Assembly (NCBI GenBank): GCA_950295325.1
Contig: OX485807.1
Location: forward strand, 438,501-502,500
DNA length: 64,000 nt
Direction: 5' to 3'
From: Polytrichum commune
Lineage: Eukaryota; Streptophyta; Polytrichopsida; Polytrichales; Polytrichaceae
The notes under the pieces are model-generated. The model did not search any database. It saw nothing but the letters and a program-made list of their open reading frames with translations, and was not told where the DNA came from. The position numbers were made by a program, and so were the translations under genes. Shown here one piece after another: positions 10,046 through 21,660 of this stretch. Each line of letters opens with the position of its first letter. The first letter of the stretch is position 1.

Positions 10046-13000
10046 TAAAGCACCCTTATCGAGTTTTGTCTGCCTAAGAATCCGCCACTCTTGGCGCATA
10101 GGTCAATGCCTAGACCATAATTTATTGATCCTACCCACAGCTTGCTTGACTCAATGGAACCATGGACAAAGTCAATTCTAACGACATTAGTCGTCCTTCA
10201 AGTCACACACCCTCCTTGGACTTTGCTTGCTCCCATCTCCTTGACTTTGCACCACATTTGCTAATGTGTTATTCAAACGAAATGTGCTAATGTGTTATGT
10301 GTCGGGCTCTATGGAATGTGTTATGCACCGAGATCCATGGGATATGTTTTGTAATGAAAGTAACAGATTTGAACTTGTTAATGCACACAACTATTTCATA
10401 TAAATAATGTATGTAATCAAAGTGGTCTTCCTCTTTAAGCATGTGATACCAAGATTCTATAGCTCAATGCAGATGCCATCTTGTGCTCTGTCTACACTCA
10501 CATGAATTGTAGGTTGTGCATGCATATTTTTTATTGCACTCAATTATTTATTATGAGATATCACTTATAATTTTACAAGTCTCTAATCAACTGGTTAATC
10601 CAGTTGGTTTAATAACGCATACTTGTTGATCTAATGACATGATATATCTACATGTACATAACATATTAATTTGCTAAGTTTTGCAGTTGCAACACAGTTA
10701 GTCAAGACATGGCTGGAAACAAATTATAGTTTCCGCAAAACACTTACAATTCTCATTACATGAAGGCCAACTTCATGGATCCCTAACCCAACTATGACAT
10801 AGACAACAAAGATGTCATATCTGATCCAATCATCTTTCCAATTGTGCAAGCAAATTTGATAATGAAAATATGAGAATTGACTCAAAACCCACTGAAATGC
10901 CCATTCGCATTTGAGGAGCTCTAATGAACTTAATGAGTAATCTTTGGATACAATCGTTACAAAACCATGAACTATACAATTATACCTTGGGAAATATTTG
11001 ATGACTTCATAGTTGGTGAACAAAATAGCGATTTCTTTCTATGTAAATCATGTTATGGATTGTTTTTAGGTGTGTTATAATCCACAAATAGTTGATATTA
11101 TTTGTCGTGTCATGAATCCTTATACATCTCATGTTCTCATGGGATATGTAAGATCACCAAGAGATGGAAGTAGTGATAATTTCATTGTGATTTCCTACAC
11201 GCAACGATGACCATTCCCTGAAAAAACATAGAAACTTTCTTAAAGGATTTGCAAGAGGATGAACCAAGAGGAATGTTGTTTATAGGGTGAATTAGAATTT
11301 ACTAGGGTAAAATTAGAAATGACGAATGTAATTGTGTTTATTCATCGCAAAACATATCAAAATTCAATAAATGATATGTATTTCAGTGTTTTACACAACA
11401 CATATTGCATGACACATTCCCGGGGGGTGCACTCCATTGACAAGTTGAACACCACGTGCGAACAAAAAAAAACTACTTTTTCTAAGTTGCATCAACAAAA
11501 TGGGTCAAACTTTTATCAAAAAAAATTATGAGTACATATACATGGTATCTATTACATAGTAAAAATTGATAACCAAATTTGATAATTTGTTTTTTCTAGA
11601 AAACATACCGTTTCTAACTAGAATGACGCAGAATTGAACTAAAAAAATACTAGAAAAATGGAGATGACTAAAAATTTCAAAAAATATATACAAAATATAT
11701 TATCGATGGATATGTATATATAGAAAAAAATCATAAATTTTAAAATTATTTATGGCATATAATATAGGGGTAGCAAACTTTGTTCGCACATGGTTTTCAA
11801 CTTGACAATGGAGTGACCTCCCCGTGGACACATTGCATAACATAGTCTATATGACATATTATGCATGACACATTTTGCATAACGTATTTTACATAATAAA
11901 GTTTGTATAACACTTTATGCATGACATATTCTACATGACATATTATGTATGATACATTTTGCTTGATGAATTCGTACAATATTTTCTACATGACATTTTA
12001 TGTAGAATACTTTGTGCATGGCACTTTCTACATACTAGGAAAAAAAATGGATTGATACAAATTAAAGTAATGTTGAAAATAACATTTTATTTCATGGTTG
12101 AACATCAACTTGAGTGACATAATTAATCAAGTGCAATATATTAATAGTTAATATAGTTTGCAAATGTTGCAGCTAAGGTCTCTCCTAAAATCATTCCTTA
12201 TAATTAAAGTTGATACTTATGTGGTTCCGTGACATGTTTTGCCCTTGAACAAGAAATATGACTATGTCACTAGCTTGCTGCTCAATCATGGATGAAAGCA
12301 CATGTAGAATGCCAAAGTAAGACAATTGTATCAAATATGACATCTTTGTCGTCTATCTCATAGTTGGGTTTGAGATTCATGAAATTGACTTTCATGTAAT
12401 GATATTTGCAAGTGTTTTGCCCAAACTACAACTTGTTTCCAACCACATTTTGATTAGCTATACTGCAATTGCAAAACTTAGCAAATTAATATGTTATGTG
12501 CATGTAGATATATATTATTAGATCAACAAGTATGCATTATTAAACCAGTTGGATTAACTAATTGACTAGAGATTCATAAACTCATAAGTGATGATCCAGT
12601 CAAACAATTACAAAACAATCATGGGTCTATATTGATAGAAACGGTAGATTGTAGTGAGTCAATATAATCATGAGACATAGCAAAATCTCACAACACCACA
12701 TCATCTACCAATACATAGTCAAATTAAGTGCAGTAAAAAATATTCATGCACAACCTACAATTCATGTGAGTGTAGGTAGAGCATAAGAGGGCATTTACAC
12801 TAACCTATAGAATCTTGGCATCGTAGGCTTAGACAGGAAGACCACTTGATTACATACACTACTTGTATGAAATAGTTGTGTGTATCAACAAATTCAAATC
12901 CGTTATCTTCATTGTAAAACAAATTCCATAGATCTTGGTGCATAAAACATTCCATAAATCTCGGTGCATAACACATTCCACAATTCCCGGCGCATAACAC

Positions 13001-13226
13001 ATTAGCAAATGTGGTGTAGAATCGAGGAGATGGGAGCTAGAACGTTCCCAATGTTTGAGGAGGTTTCGTGGCTGGAACGATGCTTAACGTTATCAGAGCT
13101 GACTCTGTCCATGATTCCGTCCATCAGGCGAGTTGGGGCAAGACCAATAAACTATGGTCTAGGCATTGACACGTGGGCCAAGAGCGACGGATTCTTAAGT
13201 TTACAAAGCTTGATAGGGTGTTTTAG
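10046..13226. mobile_element. Large imperfect palindrome (fold-back or long-TIR element), about 3.2 kb
   Basis: The left arm, about 10046-10830, is the diverged reverse complement of about 12310-13226. Matched blocks include CATAGGTCAATGCCTAGACC with GGTCTAGGCATTGACACG, and CACATTTGCTAATGTGTTAT with its complement near 12996-13015. A closer-in pair (11405-11470 with 11773-11825) shows the symmetry continues towards a centre near 11600. No transposase ORF was found. It could be a fold-back element, a long-terminal-repeat Mutator-like element or an old inverted duplication. Confidence 0.7.
11825..12035. repeat. Degenerate tandem repeats of about 20 bp
   Basis: Units resembling ATGACATATTATGCATGACA repeat with drift across about 200 bases, varying TTGCAT, TACAT and TATGCAT. 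They lie inside the palindrome, right of its centre, with a trace on the left at 11395-11415. Confidence 0.6.
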
Positions 13227-13559
13227 AGTTTGGCGACACCGGCCTCTTTGATCTAGGTGGCCTTATATTTGTGATTGATTCATTTGAGTGCTCTAGACCA
13301 ATTTGGGGCACCTAATGCTAATTATACAATCAAATATTCTCTTAAAATAAATATATAGGATGTAATATAATTGGATGCGTCGTCACCTTGGGTGATGTTG
13401 GTGGGGACTAGCTCAAAGAGGTGGGTGTCTTAAGCCCTGACCCAAAACTAGTAGGTATAAACTAAAATTTAAACCGGTTGTGCCAAAGTCAAGTTTGTGG
13501 CAACATCCTTACATATGGGTGGAAGCTAGACCTCCCCCTACGAACTTTTGGGGGGAGGT

Positions 13560-14190
13560 GGATAGGGACTGGGACCTGCGATCCGGCTCCTCTAGGTAGC
13601 CCCCACAAAACAAATCTAAAATTTTCAGGTCTTGGCCGAAAACTACTACCTGCTCCACCCGACTTCAAAAAATAATGGCCTTGCATTCTTGAAGGCCACT
13701 TGTCCATATAACCCATATTGAGTGCACTTCATCTTCAAGGTCCAAAATCCAATATATATGTTCACTTTCATTGAGTAAATAAGCAATTGATTGGGATTTC
13801 ATTTTCGAAGTGAAACCGTCAATAAAGCATGCAATTACCTTGGATGTTTATTTTATGATATTTTAGTTAATGCATTATATTTTCACAAAGTATTCATACA
13901 CATTCAAACTAACTAAGTGCGATTAAATGTAATTAAGTATAAATATCCTAATCAATTGCTTATTTATTCAATGGAAGTGAACATATATATTAGATTTTGG
14001 ACCTTCCAAATGAAGTGCACTCAATATGGATTATATGGACAAGCGACCTTCAAAAATGCAAGAAAATTTTTATTTTTCGAAATCGGATAGAACGGGCAAC
14101 AATTTTCAGTCAAGATATGACAATTTTAGATTTGTTTTGTGAGGATGCCTAGAGATACCTATATCGGGCCCCGGACCAGAGTCCGGGGAG
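13560..14190. mobile_element. Fold-back element of about 630 bp
   Basis: Arms 13560-13810 and 13940-14190 are inverted copies. Matched blocks include ACAAAACAAATCTAAAATT, GAGTGCACTTCAT, and CAATTGATTGGGA with its complement in AATCAATTGCTTATTTATTC. The loop is about 13810-13940. It has no coding content. Confidence 0.65.
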
Positions 14191-14199
14191 TTGTGTAGA

Positions 14200-14599
14200 G
14201 AAAACGGCTAATTGCAGAGCTTTCTGGAGGTGGCTCGGATTTTTCAATTTTTACCCCGAAGTGGGCCTAGAGAGTGCAAAATTTATCGGTTGATAGCCCC
14301 CATTTCCTAATGTATTTAGGCAATTAGCCGACATTTGTTTTTTCATTTATGCAATTTCCGAAAGGTCTAAAGTGGGACCGGTTTTATATTTTGGTGGTGG
14401 ATGTGTCATTGTCATTTTTATTTTTTATTTTTTTCAAGTGTTTAGGATTAAATAATGTGGGCATTCACTCTCCATTTTTTTTCTAAATAGTATCCTTAGC
14501 AGGAGTTGAACTTGGCAAAGCCCCTACCATATTAGGGCTAAGGATTTAGCCTTCGGAAAATACAAGCACCACAAAAGGGTCCAAGTTAGTATTGAAAAA
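14200..14599. other. Spacer without a gene
   Basis: AT-rich, with a short inverted pair (CGGCTAATTGC near 14205 and GCAATTAGCCG near 14330) that may bound a 130-bp MITE. Nothing else was seen. Confidence 0.35.
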
Positions 14600-14893
14600 T
14601 CACGAAATTTGCGTACCATTGCCGTTAGTATCAATTGCCCCAAACGAACAAGACACATCACTCATCACACTCACTGTATTAGGAGAATTCAAATAAGAAG
14701 AGGGATTAGCATACAAAAAACGGTACTTACTGTCCTTCTTCCAAAGTGGGATAGCGTTACCAATTATGTCATCTACCTCCTCATCTGGCCCTTCCAAGGC
14801 AATTTGCAGCATTGCATCGAGATTCTTACTACCCAACCTATTTCTAACTTTGGTCTTGATCAAATCCCGAAAACCTCTTGAAGCTATTGTCAC
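14600..14893 (-). pseudogene. hAT transposase C-terminal fragment
   Basis: This 97-codon ORF contains FRDLIKTKVRNRLGSKNLDAM and a LQIALEGPDEEVDDIIGNAI segment. The pattern resembles the region just before or in the dimerisation domain of plant hAT-type transposase relatives, where RxKxxxRNRL followed by xIxxEGP is common. The rest of the transposase is missing, so it is a remnant. The family call is from memory and moderate. Confidence 0.45.
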
Positions 14894-17077
14894 TCAACAA
14901 TCCAAAAATTCTAGAACTCAAAAACTCATAATGCAAACGAAAATGCAAGCTCCACCGCTGCGGAATGGAAGCTGTGGCGGGAAGCAAGTAACCCTAAACC
15001 AGAAGCCAACTATGCATAGTATTGAAAAAATTACCTAAAAATATATATATTTGGTCGGCTGCCCGCCGTGAAAATAAATTTTCAATCGGTAATTTGCTGT
15101 GGATACTCTAGGGCAGCTTGCCTTAATGCCAACATTTTTTTTCTTCTATTCGGCCCATTTCCATAAACCTTGATTTTCTTCCGGAACCCCTTCCTAAACT
15201 TTCCAATTACATTCGAAATTCTCAAAATCAACCGGCTAGCTTGAAACTAACTGCCGGCACTACCCGTTCATTGCCCCGGACCCTTTCCACCTCCCGCAAA
15301 AGTTCATAGGAGGAAGTCTAGCATCCGCCTTACGTAAGAATAATCTAGCTGTCTCCAAATTAAGTTTCCTAAGATGATTTAGTAGTATTTTATGCAGAAG
15401 ATAACAGCGAATATGGGTCCACTTGTAATTGAACCCTACCAAAGTTAACTTACCTCGCTTTCGGGTTAAAGTCACCATCGACTTCCATCGGCGGCATGCA
15501 GGGCCCGGGCATAAACCTAAGTACGAGGTATCATCATGTTTTTAACAAAGGAAAATAGTGGGCATTTGATTCCAAAGTAATATTATAAGAAGTGGACTTT
15601 CGTGCGGGTGGCAGTCGCTTTGCACTAGCTCCCCCAGAAGAATCCCCTCAATGCAGACATCTGCAATGGTGTAACGGTTGACAGTGATGACTCGATGAGT
15701 ACTGTGCAATAGTATAAATCGGTAGACTATAATGTGCCTTGTGACCTGTTTGAAGGGATTCCTGGAGAATATGCTAATTGGTGTTGGACATTTTGTGTGC
15801 GTTGGTCGAAGATGTCAGTCAAATGGCACGAAACTGGCACTTCGACGAAGATGACTGGAGGTCCAACTTTTGGCCGGCATCCATTGCGCTAGCCTCTCTC
15901 CCTTTCAAGGTGAGTTCAATAGGGATCTGGAGTATGTAGAATGTTTTAACTTGCACGAGGAGTAAGGAATACTACTTCGTGTGTTTGGCGAGGATCTGCC
16001 TCCGAAGTGGGACCAAGGTGTTCAGTATGTGAATCTCATCTACATGTCGTGGTGGAGGTTCGCGGAGAAACACACCACATTTCTTCAGAAAAGTTCACAT
16101 GCTCCTCGGCAGAAATGCTCGTGAAAACTACACCAGCTTCTCTGTCTATCTACTGCATAGATCGGGTTCTTGATAGCCAAAGCTTACTGCAACGTTGCAC
16201 GGTTTGTGTTGCAATACTATTCTGAACGAATTTGGAATTTTTAACTCTCGTGACTCTACGTTCATCAAGAACATGTCACGGCGCAGTAGTACTCTTTTAT
16301 TAGTGTCTTACCGACAACTGGTAAGTGACGGAATCGATGCATATCACGAACTTGTGGCACCTCAAATGCACTTAAAAGTCTCTGAGATCTGAAACCATTT
16401 CTTTGTTCAGTATGTATCTGTGTACAGATTAGCTTGTGTGCCGTTAACAAAACCTCCGGATGTCCTTACAAGATTGCTGCTGGCATCACTATTAACGTGC
16501 TCTAGCTTGTGGTTTGTCAGCTCACTATGCAGCTGCAACAAATTTTCAATACAGCCAGAAGAAGTCATCTGTACACCAGAAGAAGTCGCGGGGGACAAAC
16601 TTGATTGCCAAAGATCGGCAGCGTTCCCGCAACAAAGTCAAGAAGGATCAGCTTTAAGGTAAAGTGACTACTTCAGCTTCATCATGTGATTAATGTTATT
16701 TATCTCTTCATTACATCTTCATTTTCAGCAGCTAGAAATAAATTGCGTAGGAAAAACTGCTGACCTGTTTAACAATGCCACCGAGGTAAATGGCCAAAGA
16801 TAAAGGAAAGGAAGTAGGGCAAGATTTACCTTAAGAACCACACTCACAAAACCTGTGAAACAAAGAAAAGAGCAGAAGAATGAAGAACTTTTATGTGATG
16901 AATGCAGAAGTGGAAGTTTTGGAGGTACGAGCACTTATGTAACAGTCACGAGGCACGCCATAGCCATGGTGAGAATAGCACACAAACAATGCTTGATTAT
17001 ATCCCAGGTCCCGGAGTTGGTTCTTCCGAAATTCTTGATGAAGAAATTTGCACCGTAGTTAACATTCCTTGCTAAAT
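14894..17077. other. Spacer with coding-like fragments
   Basis: I see no complete gene. At 15784-15910 one frame reads LVEDVSQMARNWHFDEDDW...ASLPFK and ends at a GTGAG donor-like site, which looks like a stray exon. It is interrupted upstream by a stop and no partner was found. Short ORFs at 16420-16662 and 16855-17058 lack any family signature. The segment just before 17078 should hold the 5' UTR of the next gene. Confidence 0.3.
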
Positions 17078-18160
17078 ATGGGAACCTCATTAACTCTTGC
17101 AATGGACATTTTGGTAAATGATCAGTCTTCTCTGCCCCAACCGTCTACTGGCACACATGGGAACAAGCATCGTCCGGGAGGTTGGGCGCCTCAGACGTCG
17201 CTACATGCTGATGATGGATTCAATCAAGAATCTGCACCTCAAGATGCAGGTGGCATCCTCGGGTCATATCGGGATGGTGACCCCACTCCTCGGGACTTGC
17301 AACAGCATTTTGACAGGGTACAGTTGGTCTTGTCGAAGTTTGCCAGTTTGGCTCTGAAACTCACGCAAAACAACATCTCCTTGAGGACGGATGAATTCAG
17401 CATCCATTACCTGAAACGACATCAAGAAGCCAAAAGCTCCGAAGTCTTCTACTCCGATTTCGAGCAAGTGGACTTCGGCGATGCCAAGGAGTTTCACGGT
17501 ACCAAGTCCAAACCTCCTCGCCACCTAATTCCAGACGAATCCAGGAGAGAACTCAAGGCATTTTCGGAGACTGTTGATGACGATTCCGCGATCCGAATCC
17601 CGCAAGCATACGGCGAACCGTTCAGGCGTTTCTGCAAGCGCAAGTACAAAGTACTCTTGGAGAAGAAGCTCATCGTGGAGTTTGATCTCGACAGCAAAGA
17701 TCAAGTCGACGTCCTTGTACAGCTGCGACATGCTTTCTTGCGCTTAGCGAAACAGGTGTGGATGTTGCATAAACTCTCCTTTTCATTTAAGCCAAACAAC
17801 GCACAGCTCATGCGGGTGCGTAAGGGAGAGCCGTTCGACGATTTAGCCATGGAGAGTGTCGAACCGGAAGCTGACGACGATGATAAAGAGAAGTTGCTAT
17901 TACAAGTAGCGTTTCCCATTCTGCCAGGGTTCCGCATTAATAACAGTGTGGTGAAAAGCCTTGTCTACCTTGAGCCCGCGATGAAAGAAATAATAATTCC
18001 TCAACCGTCTCAAGTAGATCATCGACCTCGTGAAGTAGATCCGAAAGATGATGAATCAGATCATCACATACTTATGAATACAGTAACAGCACTTGTCGGT
18101 GTCCTAGCTGTGGCGGCCACTGTGGCTGGAGTGGTAATCATTGTATTGAGTTTGAAATAA
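17078..18160 (+). CDS. GIL1/IRKI-like (DUF641 family) protein with C-terminal transmembrane anchor
   Basis: This single-exon ORF encodes 360 residues from the ATG at 17078 (a second Met is at 17102). The middle and C-terminal parts match the conserved tail of the plant GIL1/IRK-interacting protein family: FCKRKYKVLL, then AFLRLAKQVWMLHKLSFSF, a VRKGEPFDDLAMESVE segment, and FPILPGFRINNSVVKSLVYL. In that family the equivalents are AFAxMAKxVWxLHxLAFSF, QVRKG, YMESV and PGFxIGxTVIQSxVYL. The N-terminal region is short and unlike the usual first half, with HFDRVQLVLSKFASLALKL. The last 30 residues are hydrophobic (TALVGVLAVAATVAGVVIIV) and end LSLK, a single-pass tail anchor I do not know from the family. 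Family members act in light or receptor-kinase signalling; the role here is unknown. An upstream exon could be missing. Confidence 0.75.
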   Translation: MGTSLTLAMDILVNDQSSLPQPSTGTHGNKHRPGGWAPQTSLHADDGFNQESAPQDAGGILGSYRDGDPTPRDLQQHFDRVQLVLSKFASLALKLTQNNISLRTDEFSIHYLKRHQEAKSSEVFYSDFEQVDFGDAKEFHGTKSKPPRHLIPDESRRELKAFSETVDDDSAIRIPQAYGEPFRRFCKRKYKVLLEKKLIVEFDLDSKDQVDVLVQLRHAFLRLAKQVWMLHKLSFSFKPNNAQLMRVRKGEPFDDLAMESVEPEADDDDKEKLLLQVAFPILPGFRINNSVVKSLVYLEPAMKEIIIPQPSQVDHRPREVDPKDDESDHHILMNTVTALVGVLAVAATVAGVVIIVLSLK

Positions 18161-18248
18161 AGCCACAGCAAGAACTTCTCATTTGTAATGCACATTATAC
18201 GTAAGAACCTCGGCAATTTCTTCTAATGTATTTCAATGGGTGTTGCGG

Positions 18249-18673
18249 GATGTTGCATAAAGTCTCCTTATCCTTCAAGCACAGAGCGCAGAATTAATGT
18301 GCAGGGTGCGTGATGAAAATCCATTCGACCATGGAGAGTGTCGAAACACAAGAAGAAGAAGAAGAAGAAGAAGAAGAACCCCCTGCAAGTATGGTTCCCC
18401 ATTCTGCCAGGCTAGCTCCGGATCAAGAACAGTGTAGTGGAAAGCTGTCTACCTTGAGGCGATAATAGAGATGGCAAATCCTCAACAGTCTCATCCTCGG
18501 GAAATTCATAATAGTGATCGTATAGCAGTAGATCCGAAAGATGATGAGGATGATGATGATGTGTGTCGTAACATACTTGTGAATAGAACAATTACAGCAC
18601 TTCTCGGTGTCCTAACTATGGCGGGCACTGTGGCTGGAGTGGCAGTACTCATTGTTACTATTGAATTTCAAAT
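18249..18673 (+). pseudogene. Decayed tandem copy of the 3' part of the GIL1-like gene
   Basis: This segment repeats 17761-18160 with substitutions and indels: GATGTTGCATAAA, CATGGAGAGTGTCGAA, CCCATTCTGCCAGG, GTAGATCCGAAAGATGATGA and the transmembrane tail all recur. The first half has stops and frameshifts and an AAG-repeat expansion at 18348-18378. The last part is still open (18471 onwards) and encodes VDPKDDEDDDD followed by a hydrophobic stretch like the parent's. Confidence 0.8.
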
Positions 18674-19540
18674 AAAATTTGCAATCCACATTATGGTGAG
18701 TGCGCCTATTGTGGACACTTTTGAAGGCACATGTAGGTTTGACCAACCAGTAACAAATTCCTTACTACCGCTTCTTCAGACAAAAGAACATCTATATACA
18801 TTTTTGTGAGCACACCTACATTACAACCATTTAACTGATTTTGGAAAAGAGAATTCCAAATTGATGTCTGGATTATTTGCTTCTACCAACTCAGCTCATT
18901 ATGCTGTGATACGACCCCTAACCATGTCCAAACATCAGTTTTCTGATGACATGCACTTCATTCAATTCAGGAAACAAATTTGCATTCACGTGAAGAAAGA
19001 TTCCCAGCTCTCTGCTGCGACAGTCACCTCTATCGACCTGTTCTCCTAACTCGACACCCGTAATTCTCCCTCCGAAACTCCTCGGGTTTGGTAGTAATTA
19101 ATGACCTTCCACACATACTGTCCCGGCTACATGATTCAGGAAAAATCGGTGAAATCAGGGAATTGCAGTAGAATTTGTAAGCACGGGAAAATCCCTAGGA
19201 GGTTGGTGAATACGTACACCGTTTGAAACTTTGGCTGGGGATTCGTGGCACTCACTTAAAATCATCCATCCAAGATATCGTGGATGAAGTGGCTCCAATA
19301 AAAAAAGCCCCCCTATGGGGTTGAGGGCCGATTCATTCGAATGTGACCTCACTAGACTAATTCGGGGCCTTTGACTCTATTTCCGGAATCAAATTGTCCA
19401 AAAATAGCCATTTAGATGATTCCTATGTTTTTTTCATCCGCACAGATGATTTTAAGTGAGTGCCACGAATCCCCGGCCTGAAACTTCAGGGCAATAAGCG
19501 ACTGGTGACTGGTTGGTCAAACCGAAAGTGACTGGTGACC
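18674..19540. other. Spacer with a dispersed repeat fragment
   Basis: No gene was seen. Sequence around 19235-19400 (GATTCATTCGAATGTGACCT, then CTAATTCGGGGCC) belongs to a dispersed family also found near 21890 and 61680. The string GTGAGTGCCACGAATCCCC at about 19457 is inverted relative to 19235-19256, so this may be a 240-bp inverted-repeat element. Confidence 0.4.
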
Positions 19541-20772
19541 TCATCGTGGTTTCATCCATTGGTTGGATATTTCCCCAGAGTTTATCGACTCCTCAATCCA
19601 CTCTGGTTTGGGCTCTGCGTCAAACAGACTTAAAAAGTCCTCCCATAGCAACGGCTCCGCTTCACGTCGTTGTTGCTGAAGATATTGCGACTGCAGCTCC
19701 AAATCTTGAGCCGTAGGTTTTTGTACCTGCTGTCGCGAATGTAGCAACTGATGAAGCTGACACGTGAGATGTTCCTTCTGCTGTCGCTCATGCAAAACCG
19801 ACAATTGTAGCTGCAAATTTTGAGACCTAAGTTGTTGATTCTCCTGCTCCAAATCTGCTCCAGATAAGGTTGGTGGAAGATTCCTTGCATCCTTCTCTAT
19901 TTTGAAGAGTGCATAAACCCTCTTCACTCGCTATTTGAACCATGTCAGCTTCTCTATGCTCGAGAGGCTTTGCTCGTCCGCAGTCATTTCTGGAATTGGG
20001 AAGAACTTGCGGCCATCTCCAAGATCCAGAGGACCGTAGCCCGTTCCGTAATCATAACACGAGGCAGCTATCCGATATACTACTTCTGCCTCGGCATACG
20101 CATCAATTGACCAAGGTAGATCCAATTTGAAAGATAGGCCATTCTCCTTACGTGGTTTGAATCGCGGATCATACTTCTATTTGGTTCTACCGTCTTTGCA
20201 TGGAGTGGCTATGGTTCGCACTGCTCCTTTGGGAACGGCTTCATTAGAAGCTACGTATCTGAACTTAATCCAAACATAGGCTCCTTGAAAGAGAACTATG
20301 GAGATCTAAGTGCCTCTAAAATCTAACGAACCAGACGAGTATGCTTTAAAACAACCCCAGCCAACGCAACCTGTGCGATACTGGTATACATAGGCGAGCA
20401 GTACAACTGCCGACACCACCACGGCGTATGCTGCGCCTAGATCATTCGCCAGTGGTGGAAAGGCTTTCACGATCTCGTCAAAGCATTCTCTGACTCGATT
20501 AATGTCATCTTCTGGATCAATAAATTTGCTGGAGCCTATTTCGTCGAGAACTTAATCTACAGCAACAGAATCCAGGACCTTGCTCAAAAGGCCTTTATGA
20601 GCCTTTACATGCAAGTAATAACAGAATCCACTTCTGTGCTTCACCAGAAATTTTAGGGGCTGCGAACTTCCAACATTTGGTGAACATTCGACAAATTTCG
20701 GCAAGCAACCTTCGGATATTGATCTCCTATCACATTCCCGAACCGCTGAAGTAGCGGGTCACCAACCTCCAT
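19541..20772 (-). pseudogene. Broken gene for a membrane and coiled-coil protein of unknown family
   Basis: Read on the minus strand from an ATG at about 20772, coding-like segments follow one another with frameshifts and at least three stops. First is an N-terminal part (MEVGDPLLQRFGNVIGDQYP), then IDPEDDINRVRECFDEIVKA and a membrane segment AYAVVVSAVVLLAYVY (about 20370-20440). Next come AYVWIKFRYVASNEAVPKGA (about 20220-20285), a segment ending STIEKLTWFK-like at 19931, and a Gln-rich coiled coil (LEQENQQLRSQNLQLQLSVL) at 19541-19927. A stop separates the last two parts. I do not recognise the family. Some breaks could be unrecognised introns. Confidence 0.5.
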
Positions 20773-21443
20773 GGGAAAACAGACTTGTTAACCCACTTTA
20801 TACACAGCTTTGGCTGCCCCCTGTATGGGGGCCATTTGATTCATGTGCAATTAAGCCCTCAATCCGGCCCAACTTTATCAACTTTTTGCATGCCCAACTT
20901 TGTTACATGTAAAGCGATGAGGCTCAATTGTAAGTCCGGATATTTTTGAGGGGAAAATGTAATGAAGAGAATTGATCTTTTATGGACCGACAATAGAGAT
21001 GTTCACTATCCAACAAACGAGCCCAATCCAGTCCATGTTGAGAGTCTGGACCAAGGAAAAGCTCGTCCCAATTTTTTTAATCCGGACCAAAGGTTTGGCG
21101 CCAAAATTGTGTCACCTAGGACACCACATGGGATGAGTTAGTGTTTGAACTCAAGTACTCTAATATAAAACCCTTGGACCAGGTTTGATAAAATCAAGCG
21201 ATCCTATCGAGCCAAATTTTTAGATTTCAAGCCTGTCCTCAATCCGACCCCCTAAGTATATAGTGGGCAAAGCATCGTGAAAGTATGAGCCGAAGAAGGA
21301 TGCAAAAGCAGTGAAGAAGTTGACGTGTCATATGAAGGAATTATAAGCACTTATGTACATGAGAGAGGGGAGAAGAGAGCGGAAGAGGAGGGAAAGAGCT
21401 GGGAATCATCACATAAGTAGGCACCCTCACCAATGACCATCAC
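20773..21443. other. Spacer, no gene seen
   Basis: AT-rich, with no ORF, terminal repeats or RNA gene recognised. Confidence 0.35.
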
Positions 21444-21660
21444 AATGAACGGGGAGAACCGACCACTAGTTACAAATGAACTGGTTGAGTTTGAGAAATA
21501 ACCGATTGAAGTTCAAGATTTCAGGAGATTAGCCATCAAGTTTTAAGAATCTATCAAATATAATAGAATCAATAAAGAAAAACAAAAGATCACAACATGT
21601 AACCAATTGGACTTGGAAAGACTAGGATTTTGATTGATTATCTTCGGAAATCTCCCCAGA
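21444..21660. repeat. Dispersed direct repeat, copy 1
   Basis: Shares AATGAACGGGGAGAACCG, TTTGAGAAATAAC, AAGTTCAAGA and CAACATGTAAC with 24693-24910 in the same order and orientation, with about one difference in five to six bases by eye. It contains no ORF. It is probably an unclassified transposon fragment. Confidence 0.65.

Noticed and set aside
14609-15038. Plus-strand ORFs opposite the hAT fragment
   Set aside because: They are antisense shadows; only the minus strand shows the hAT-like pattern.
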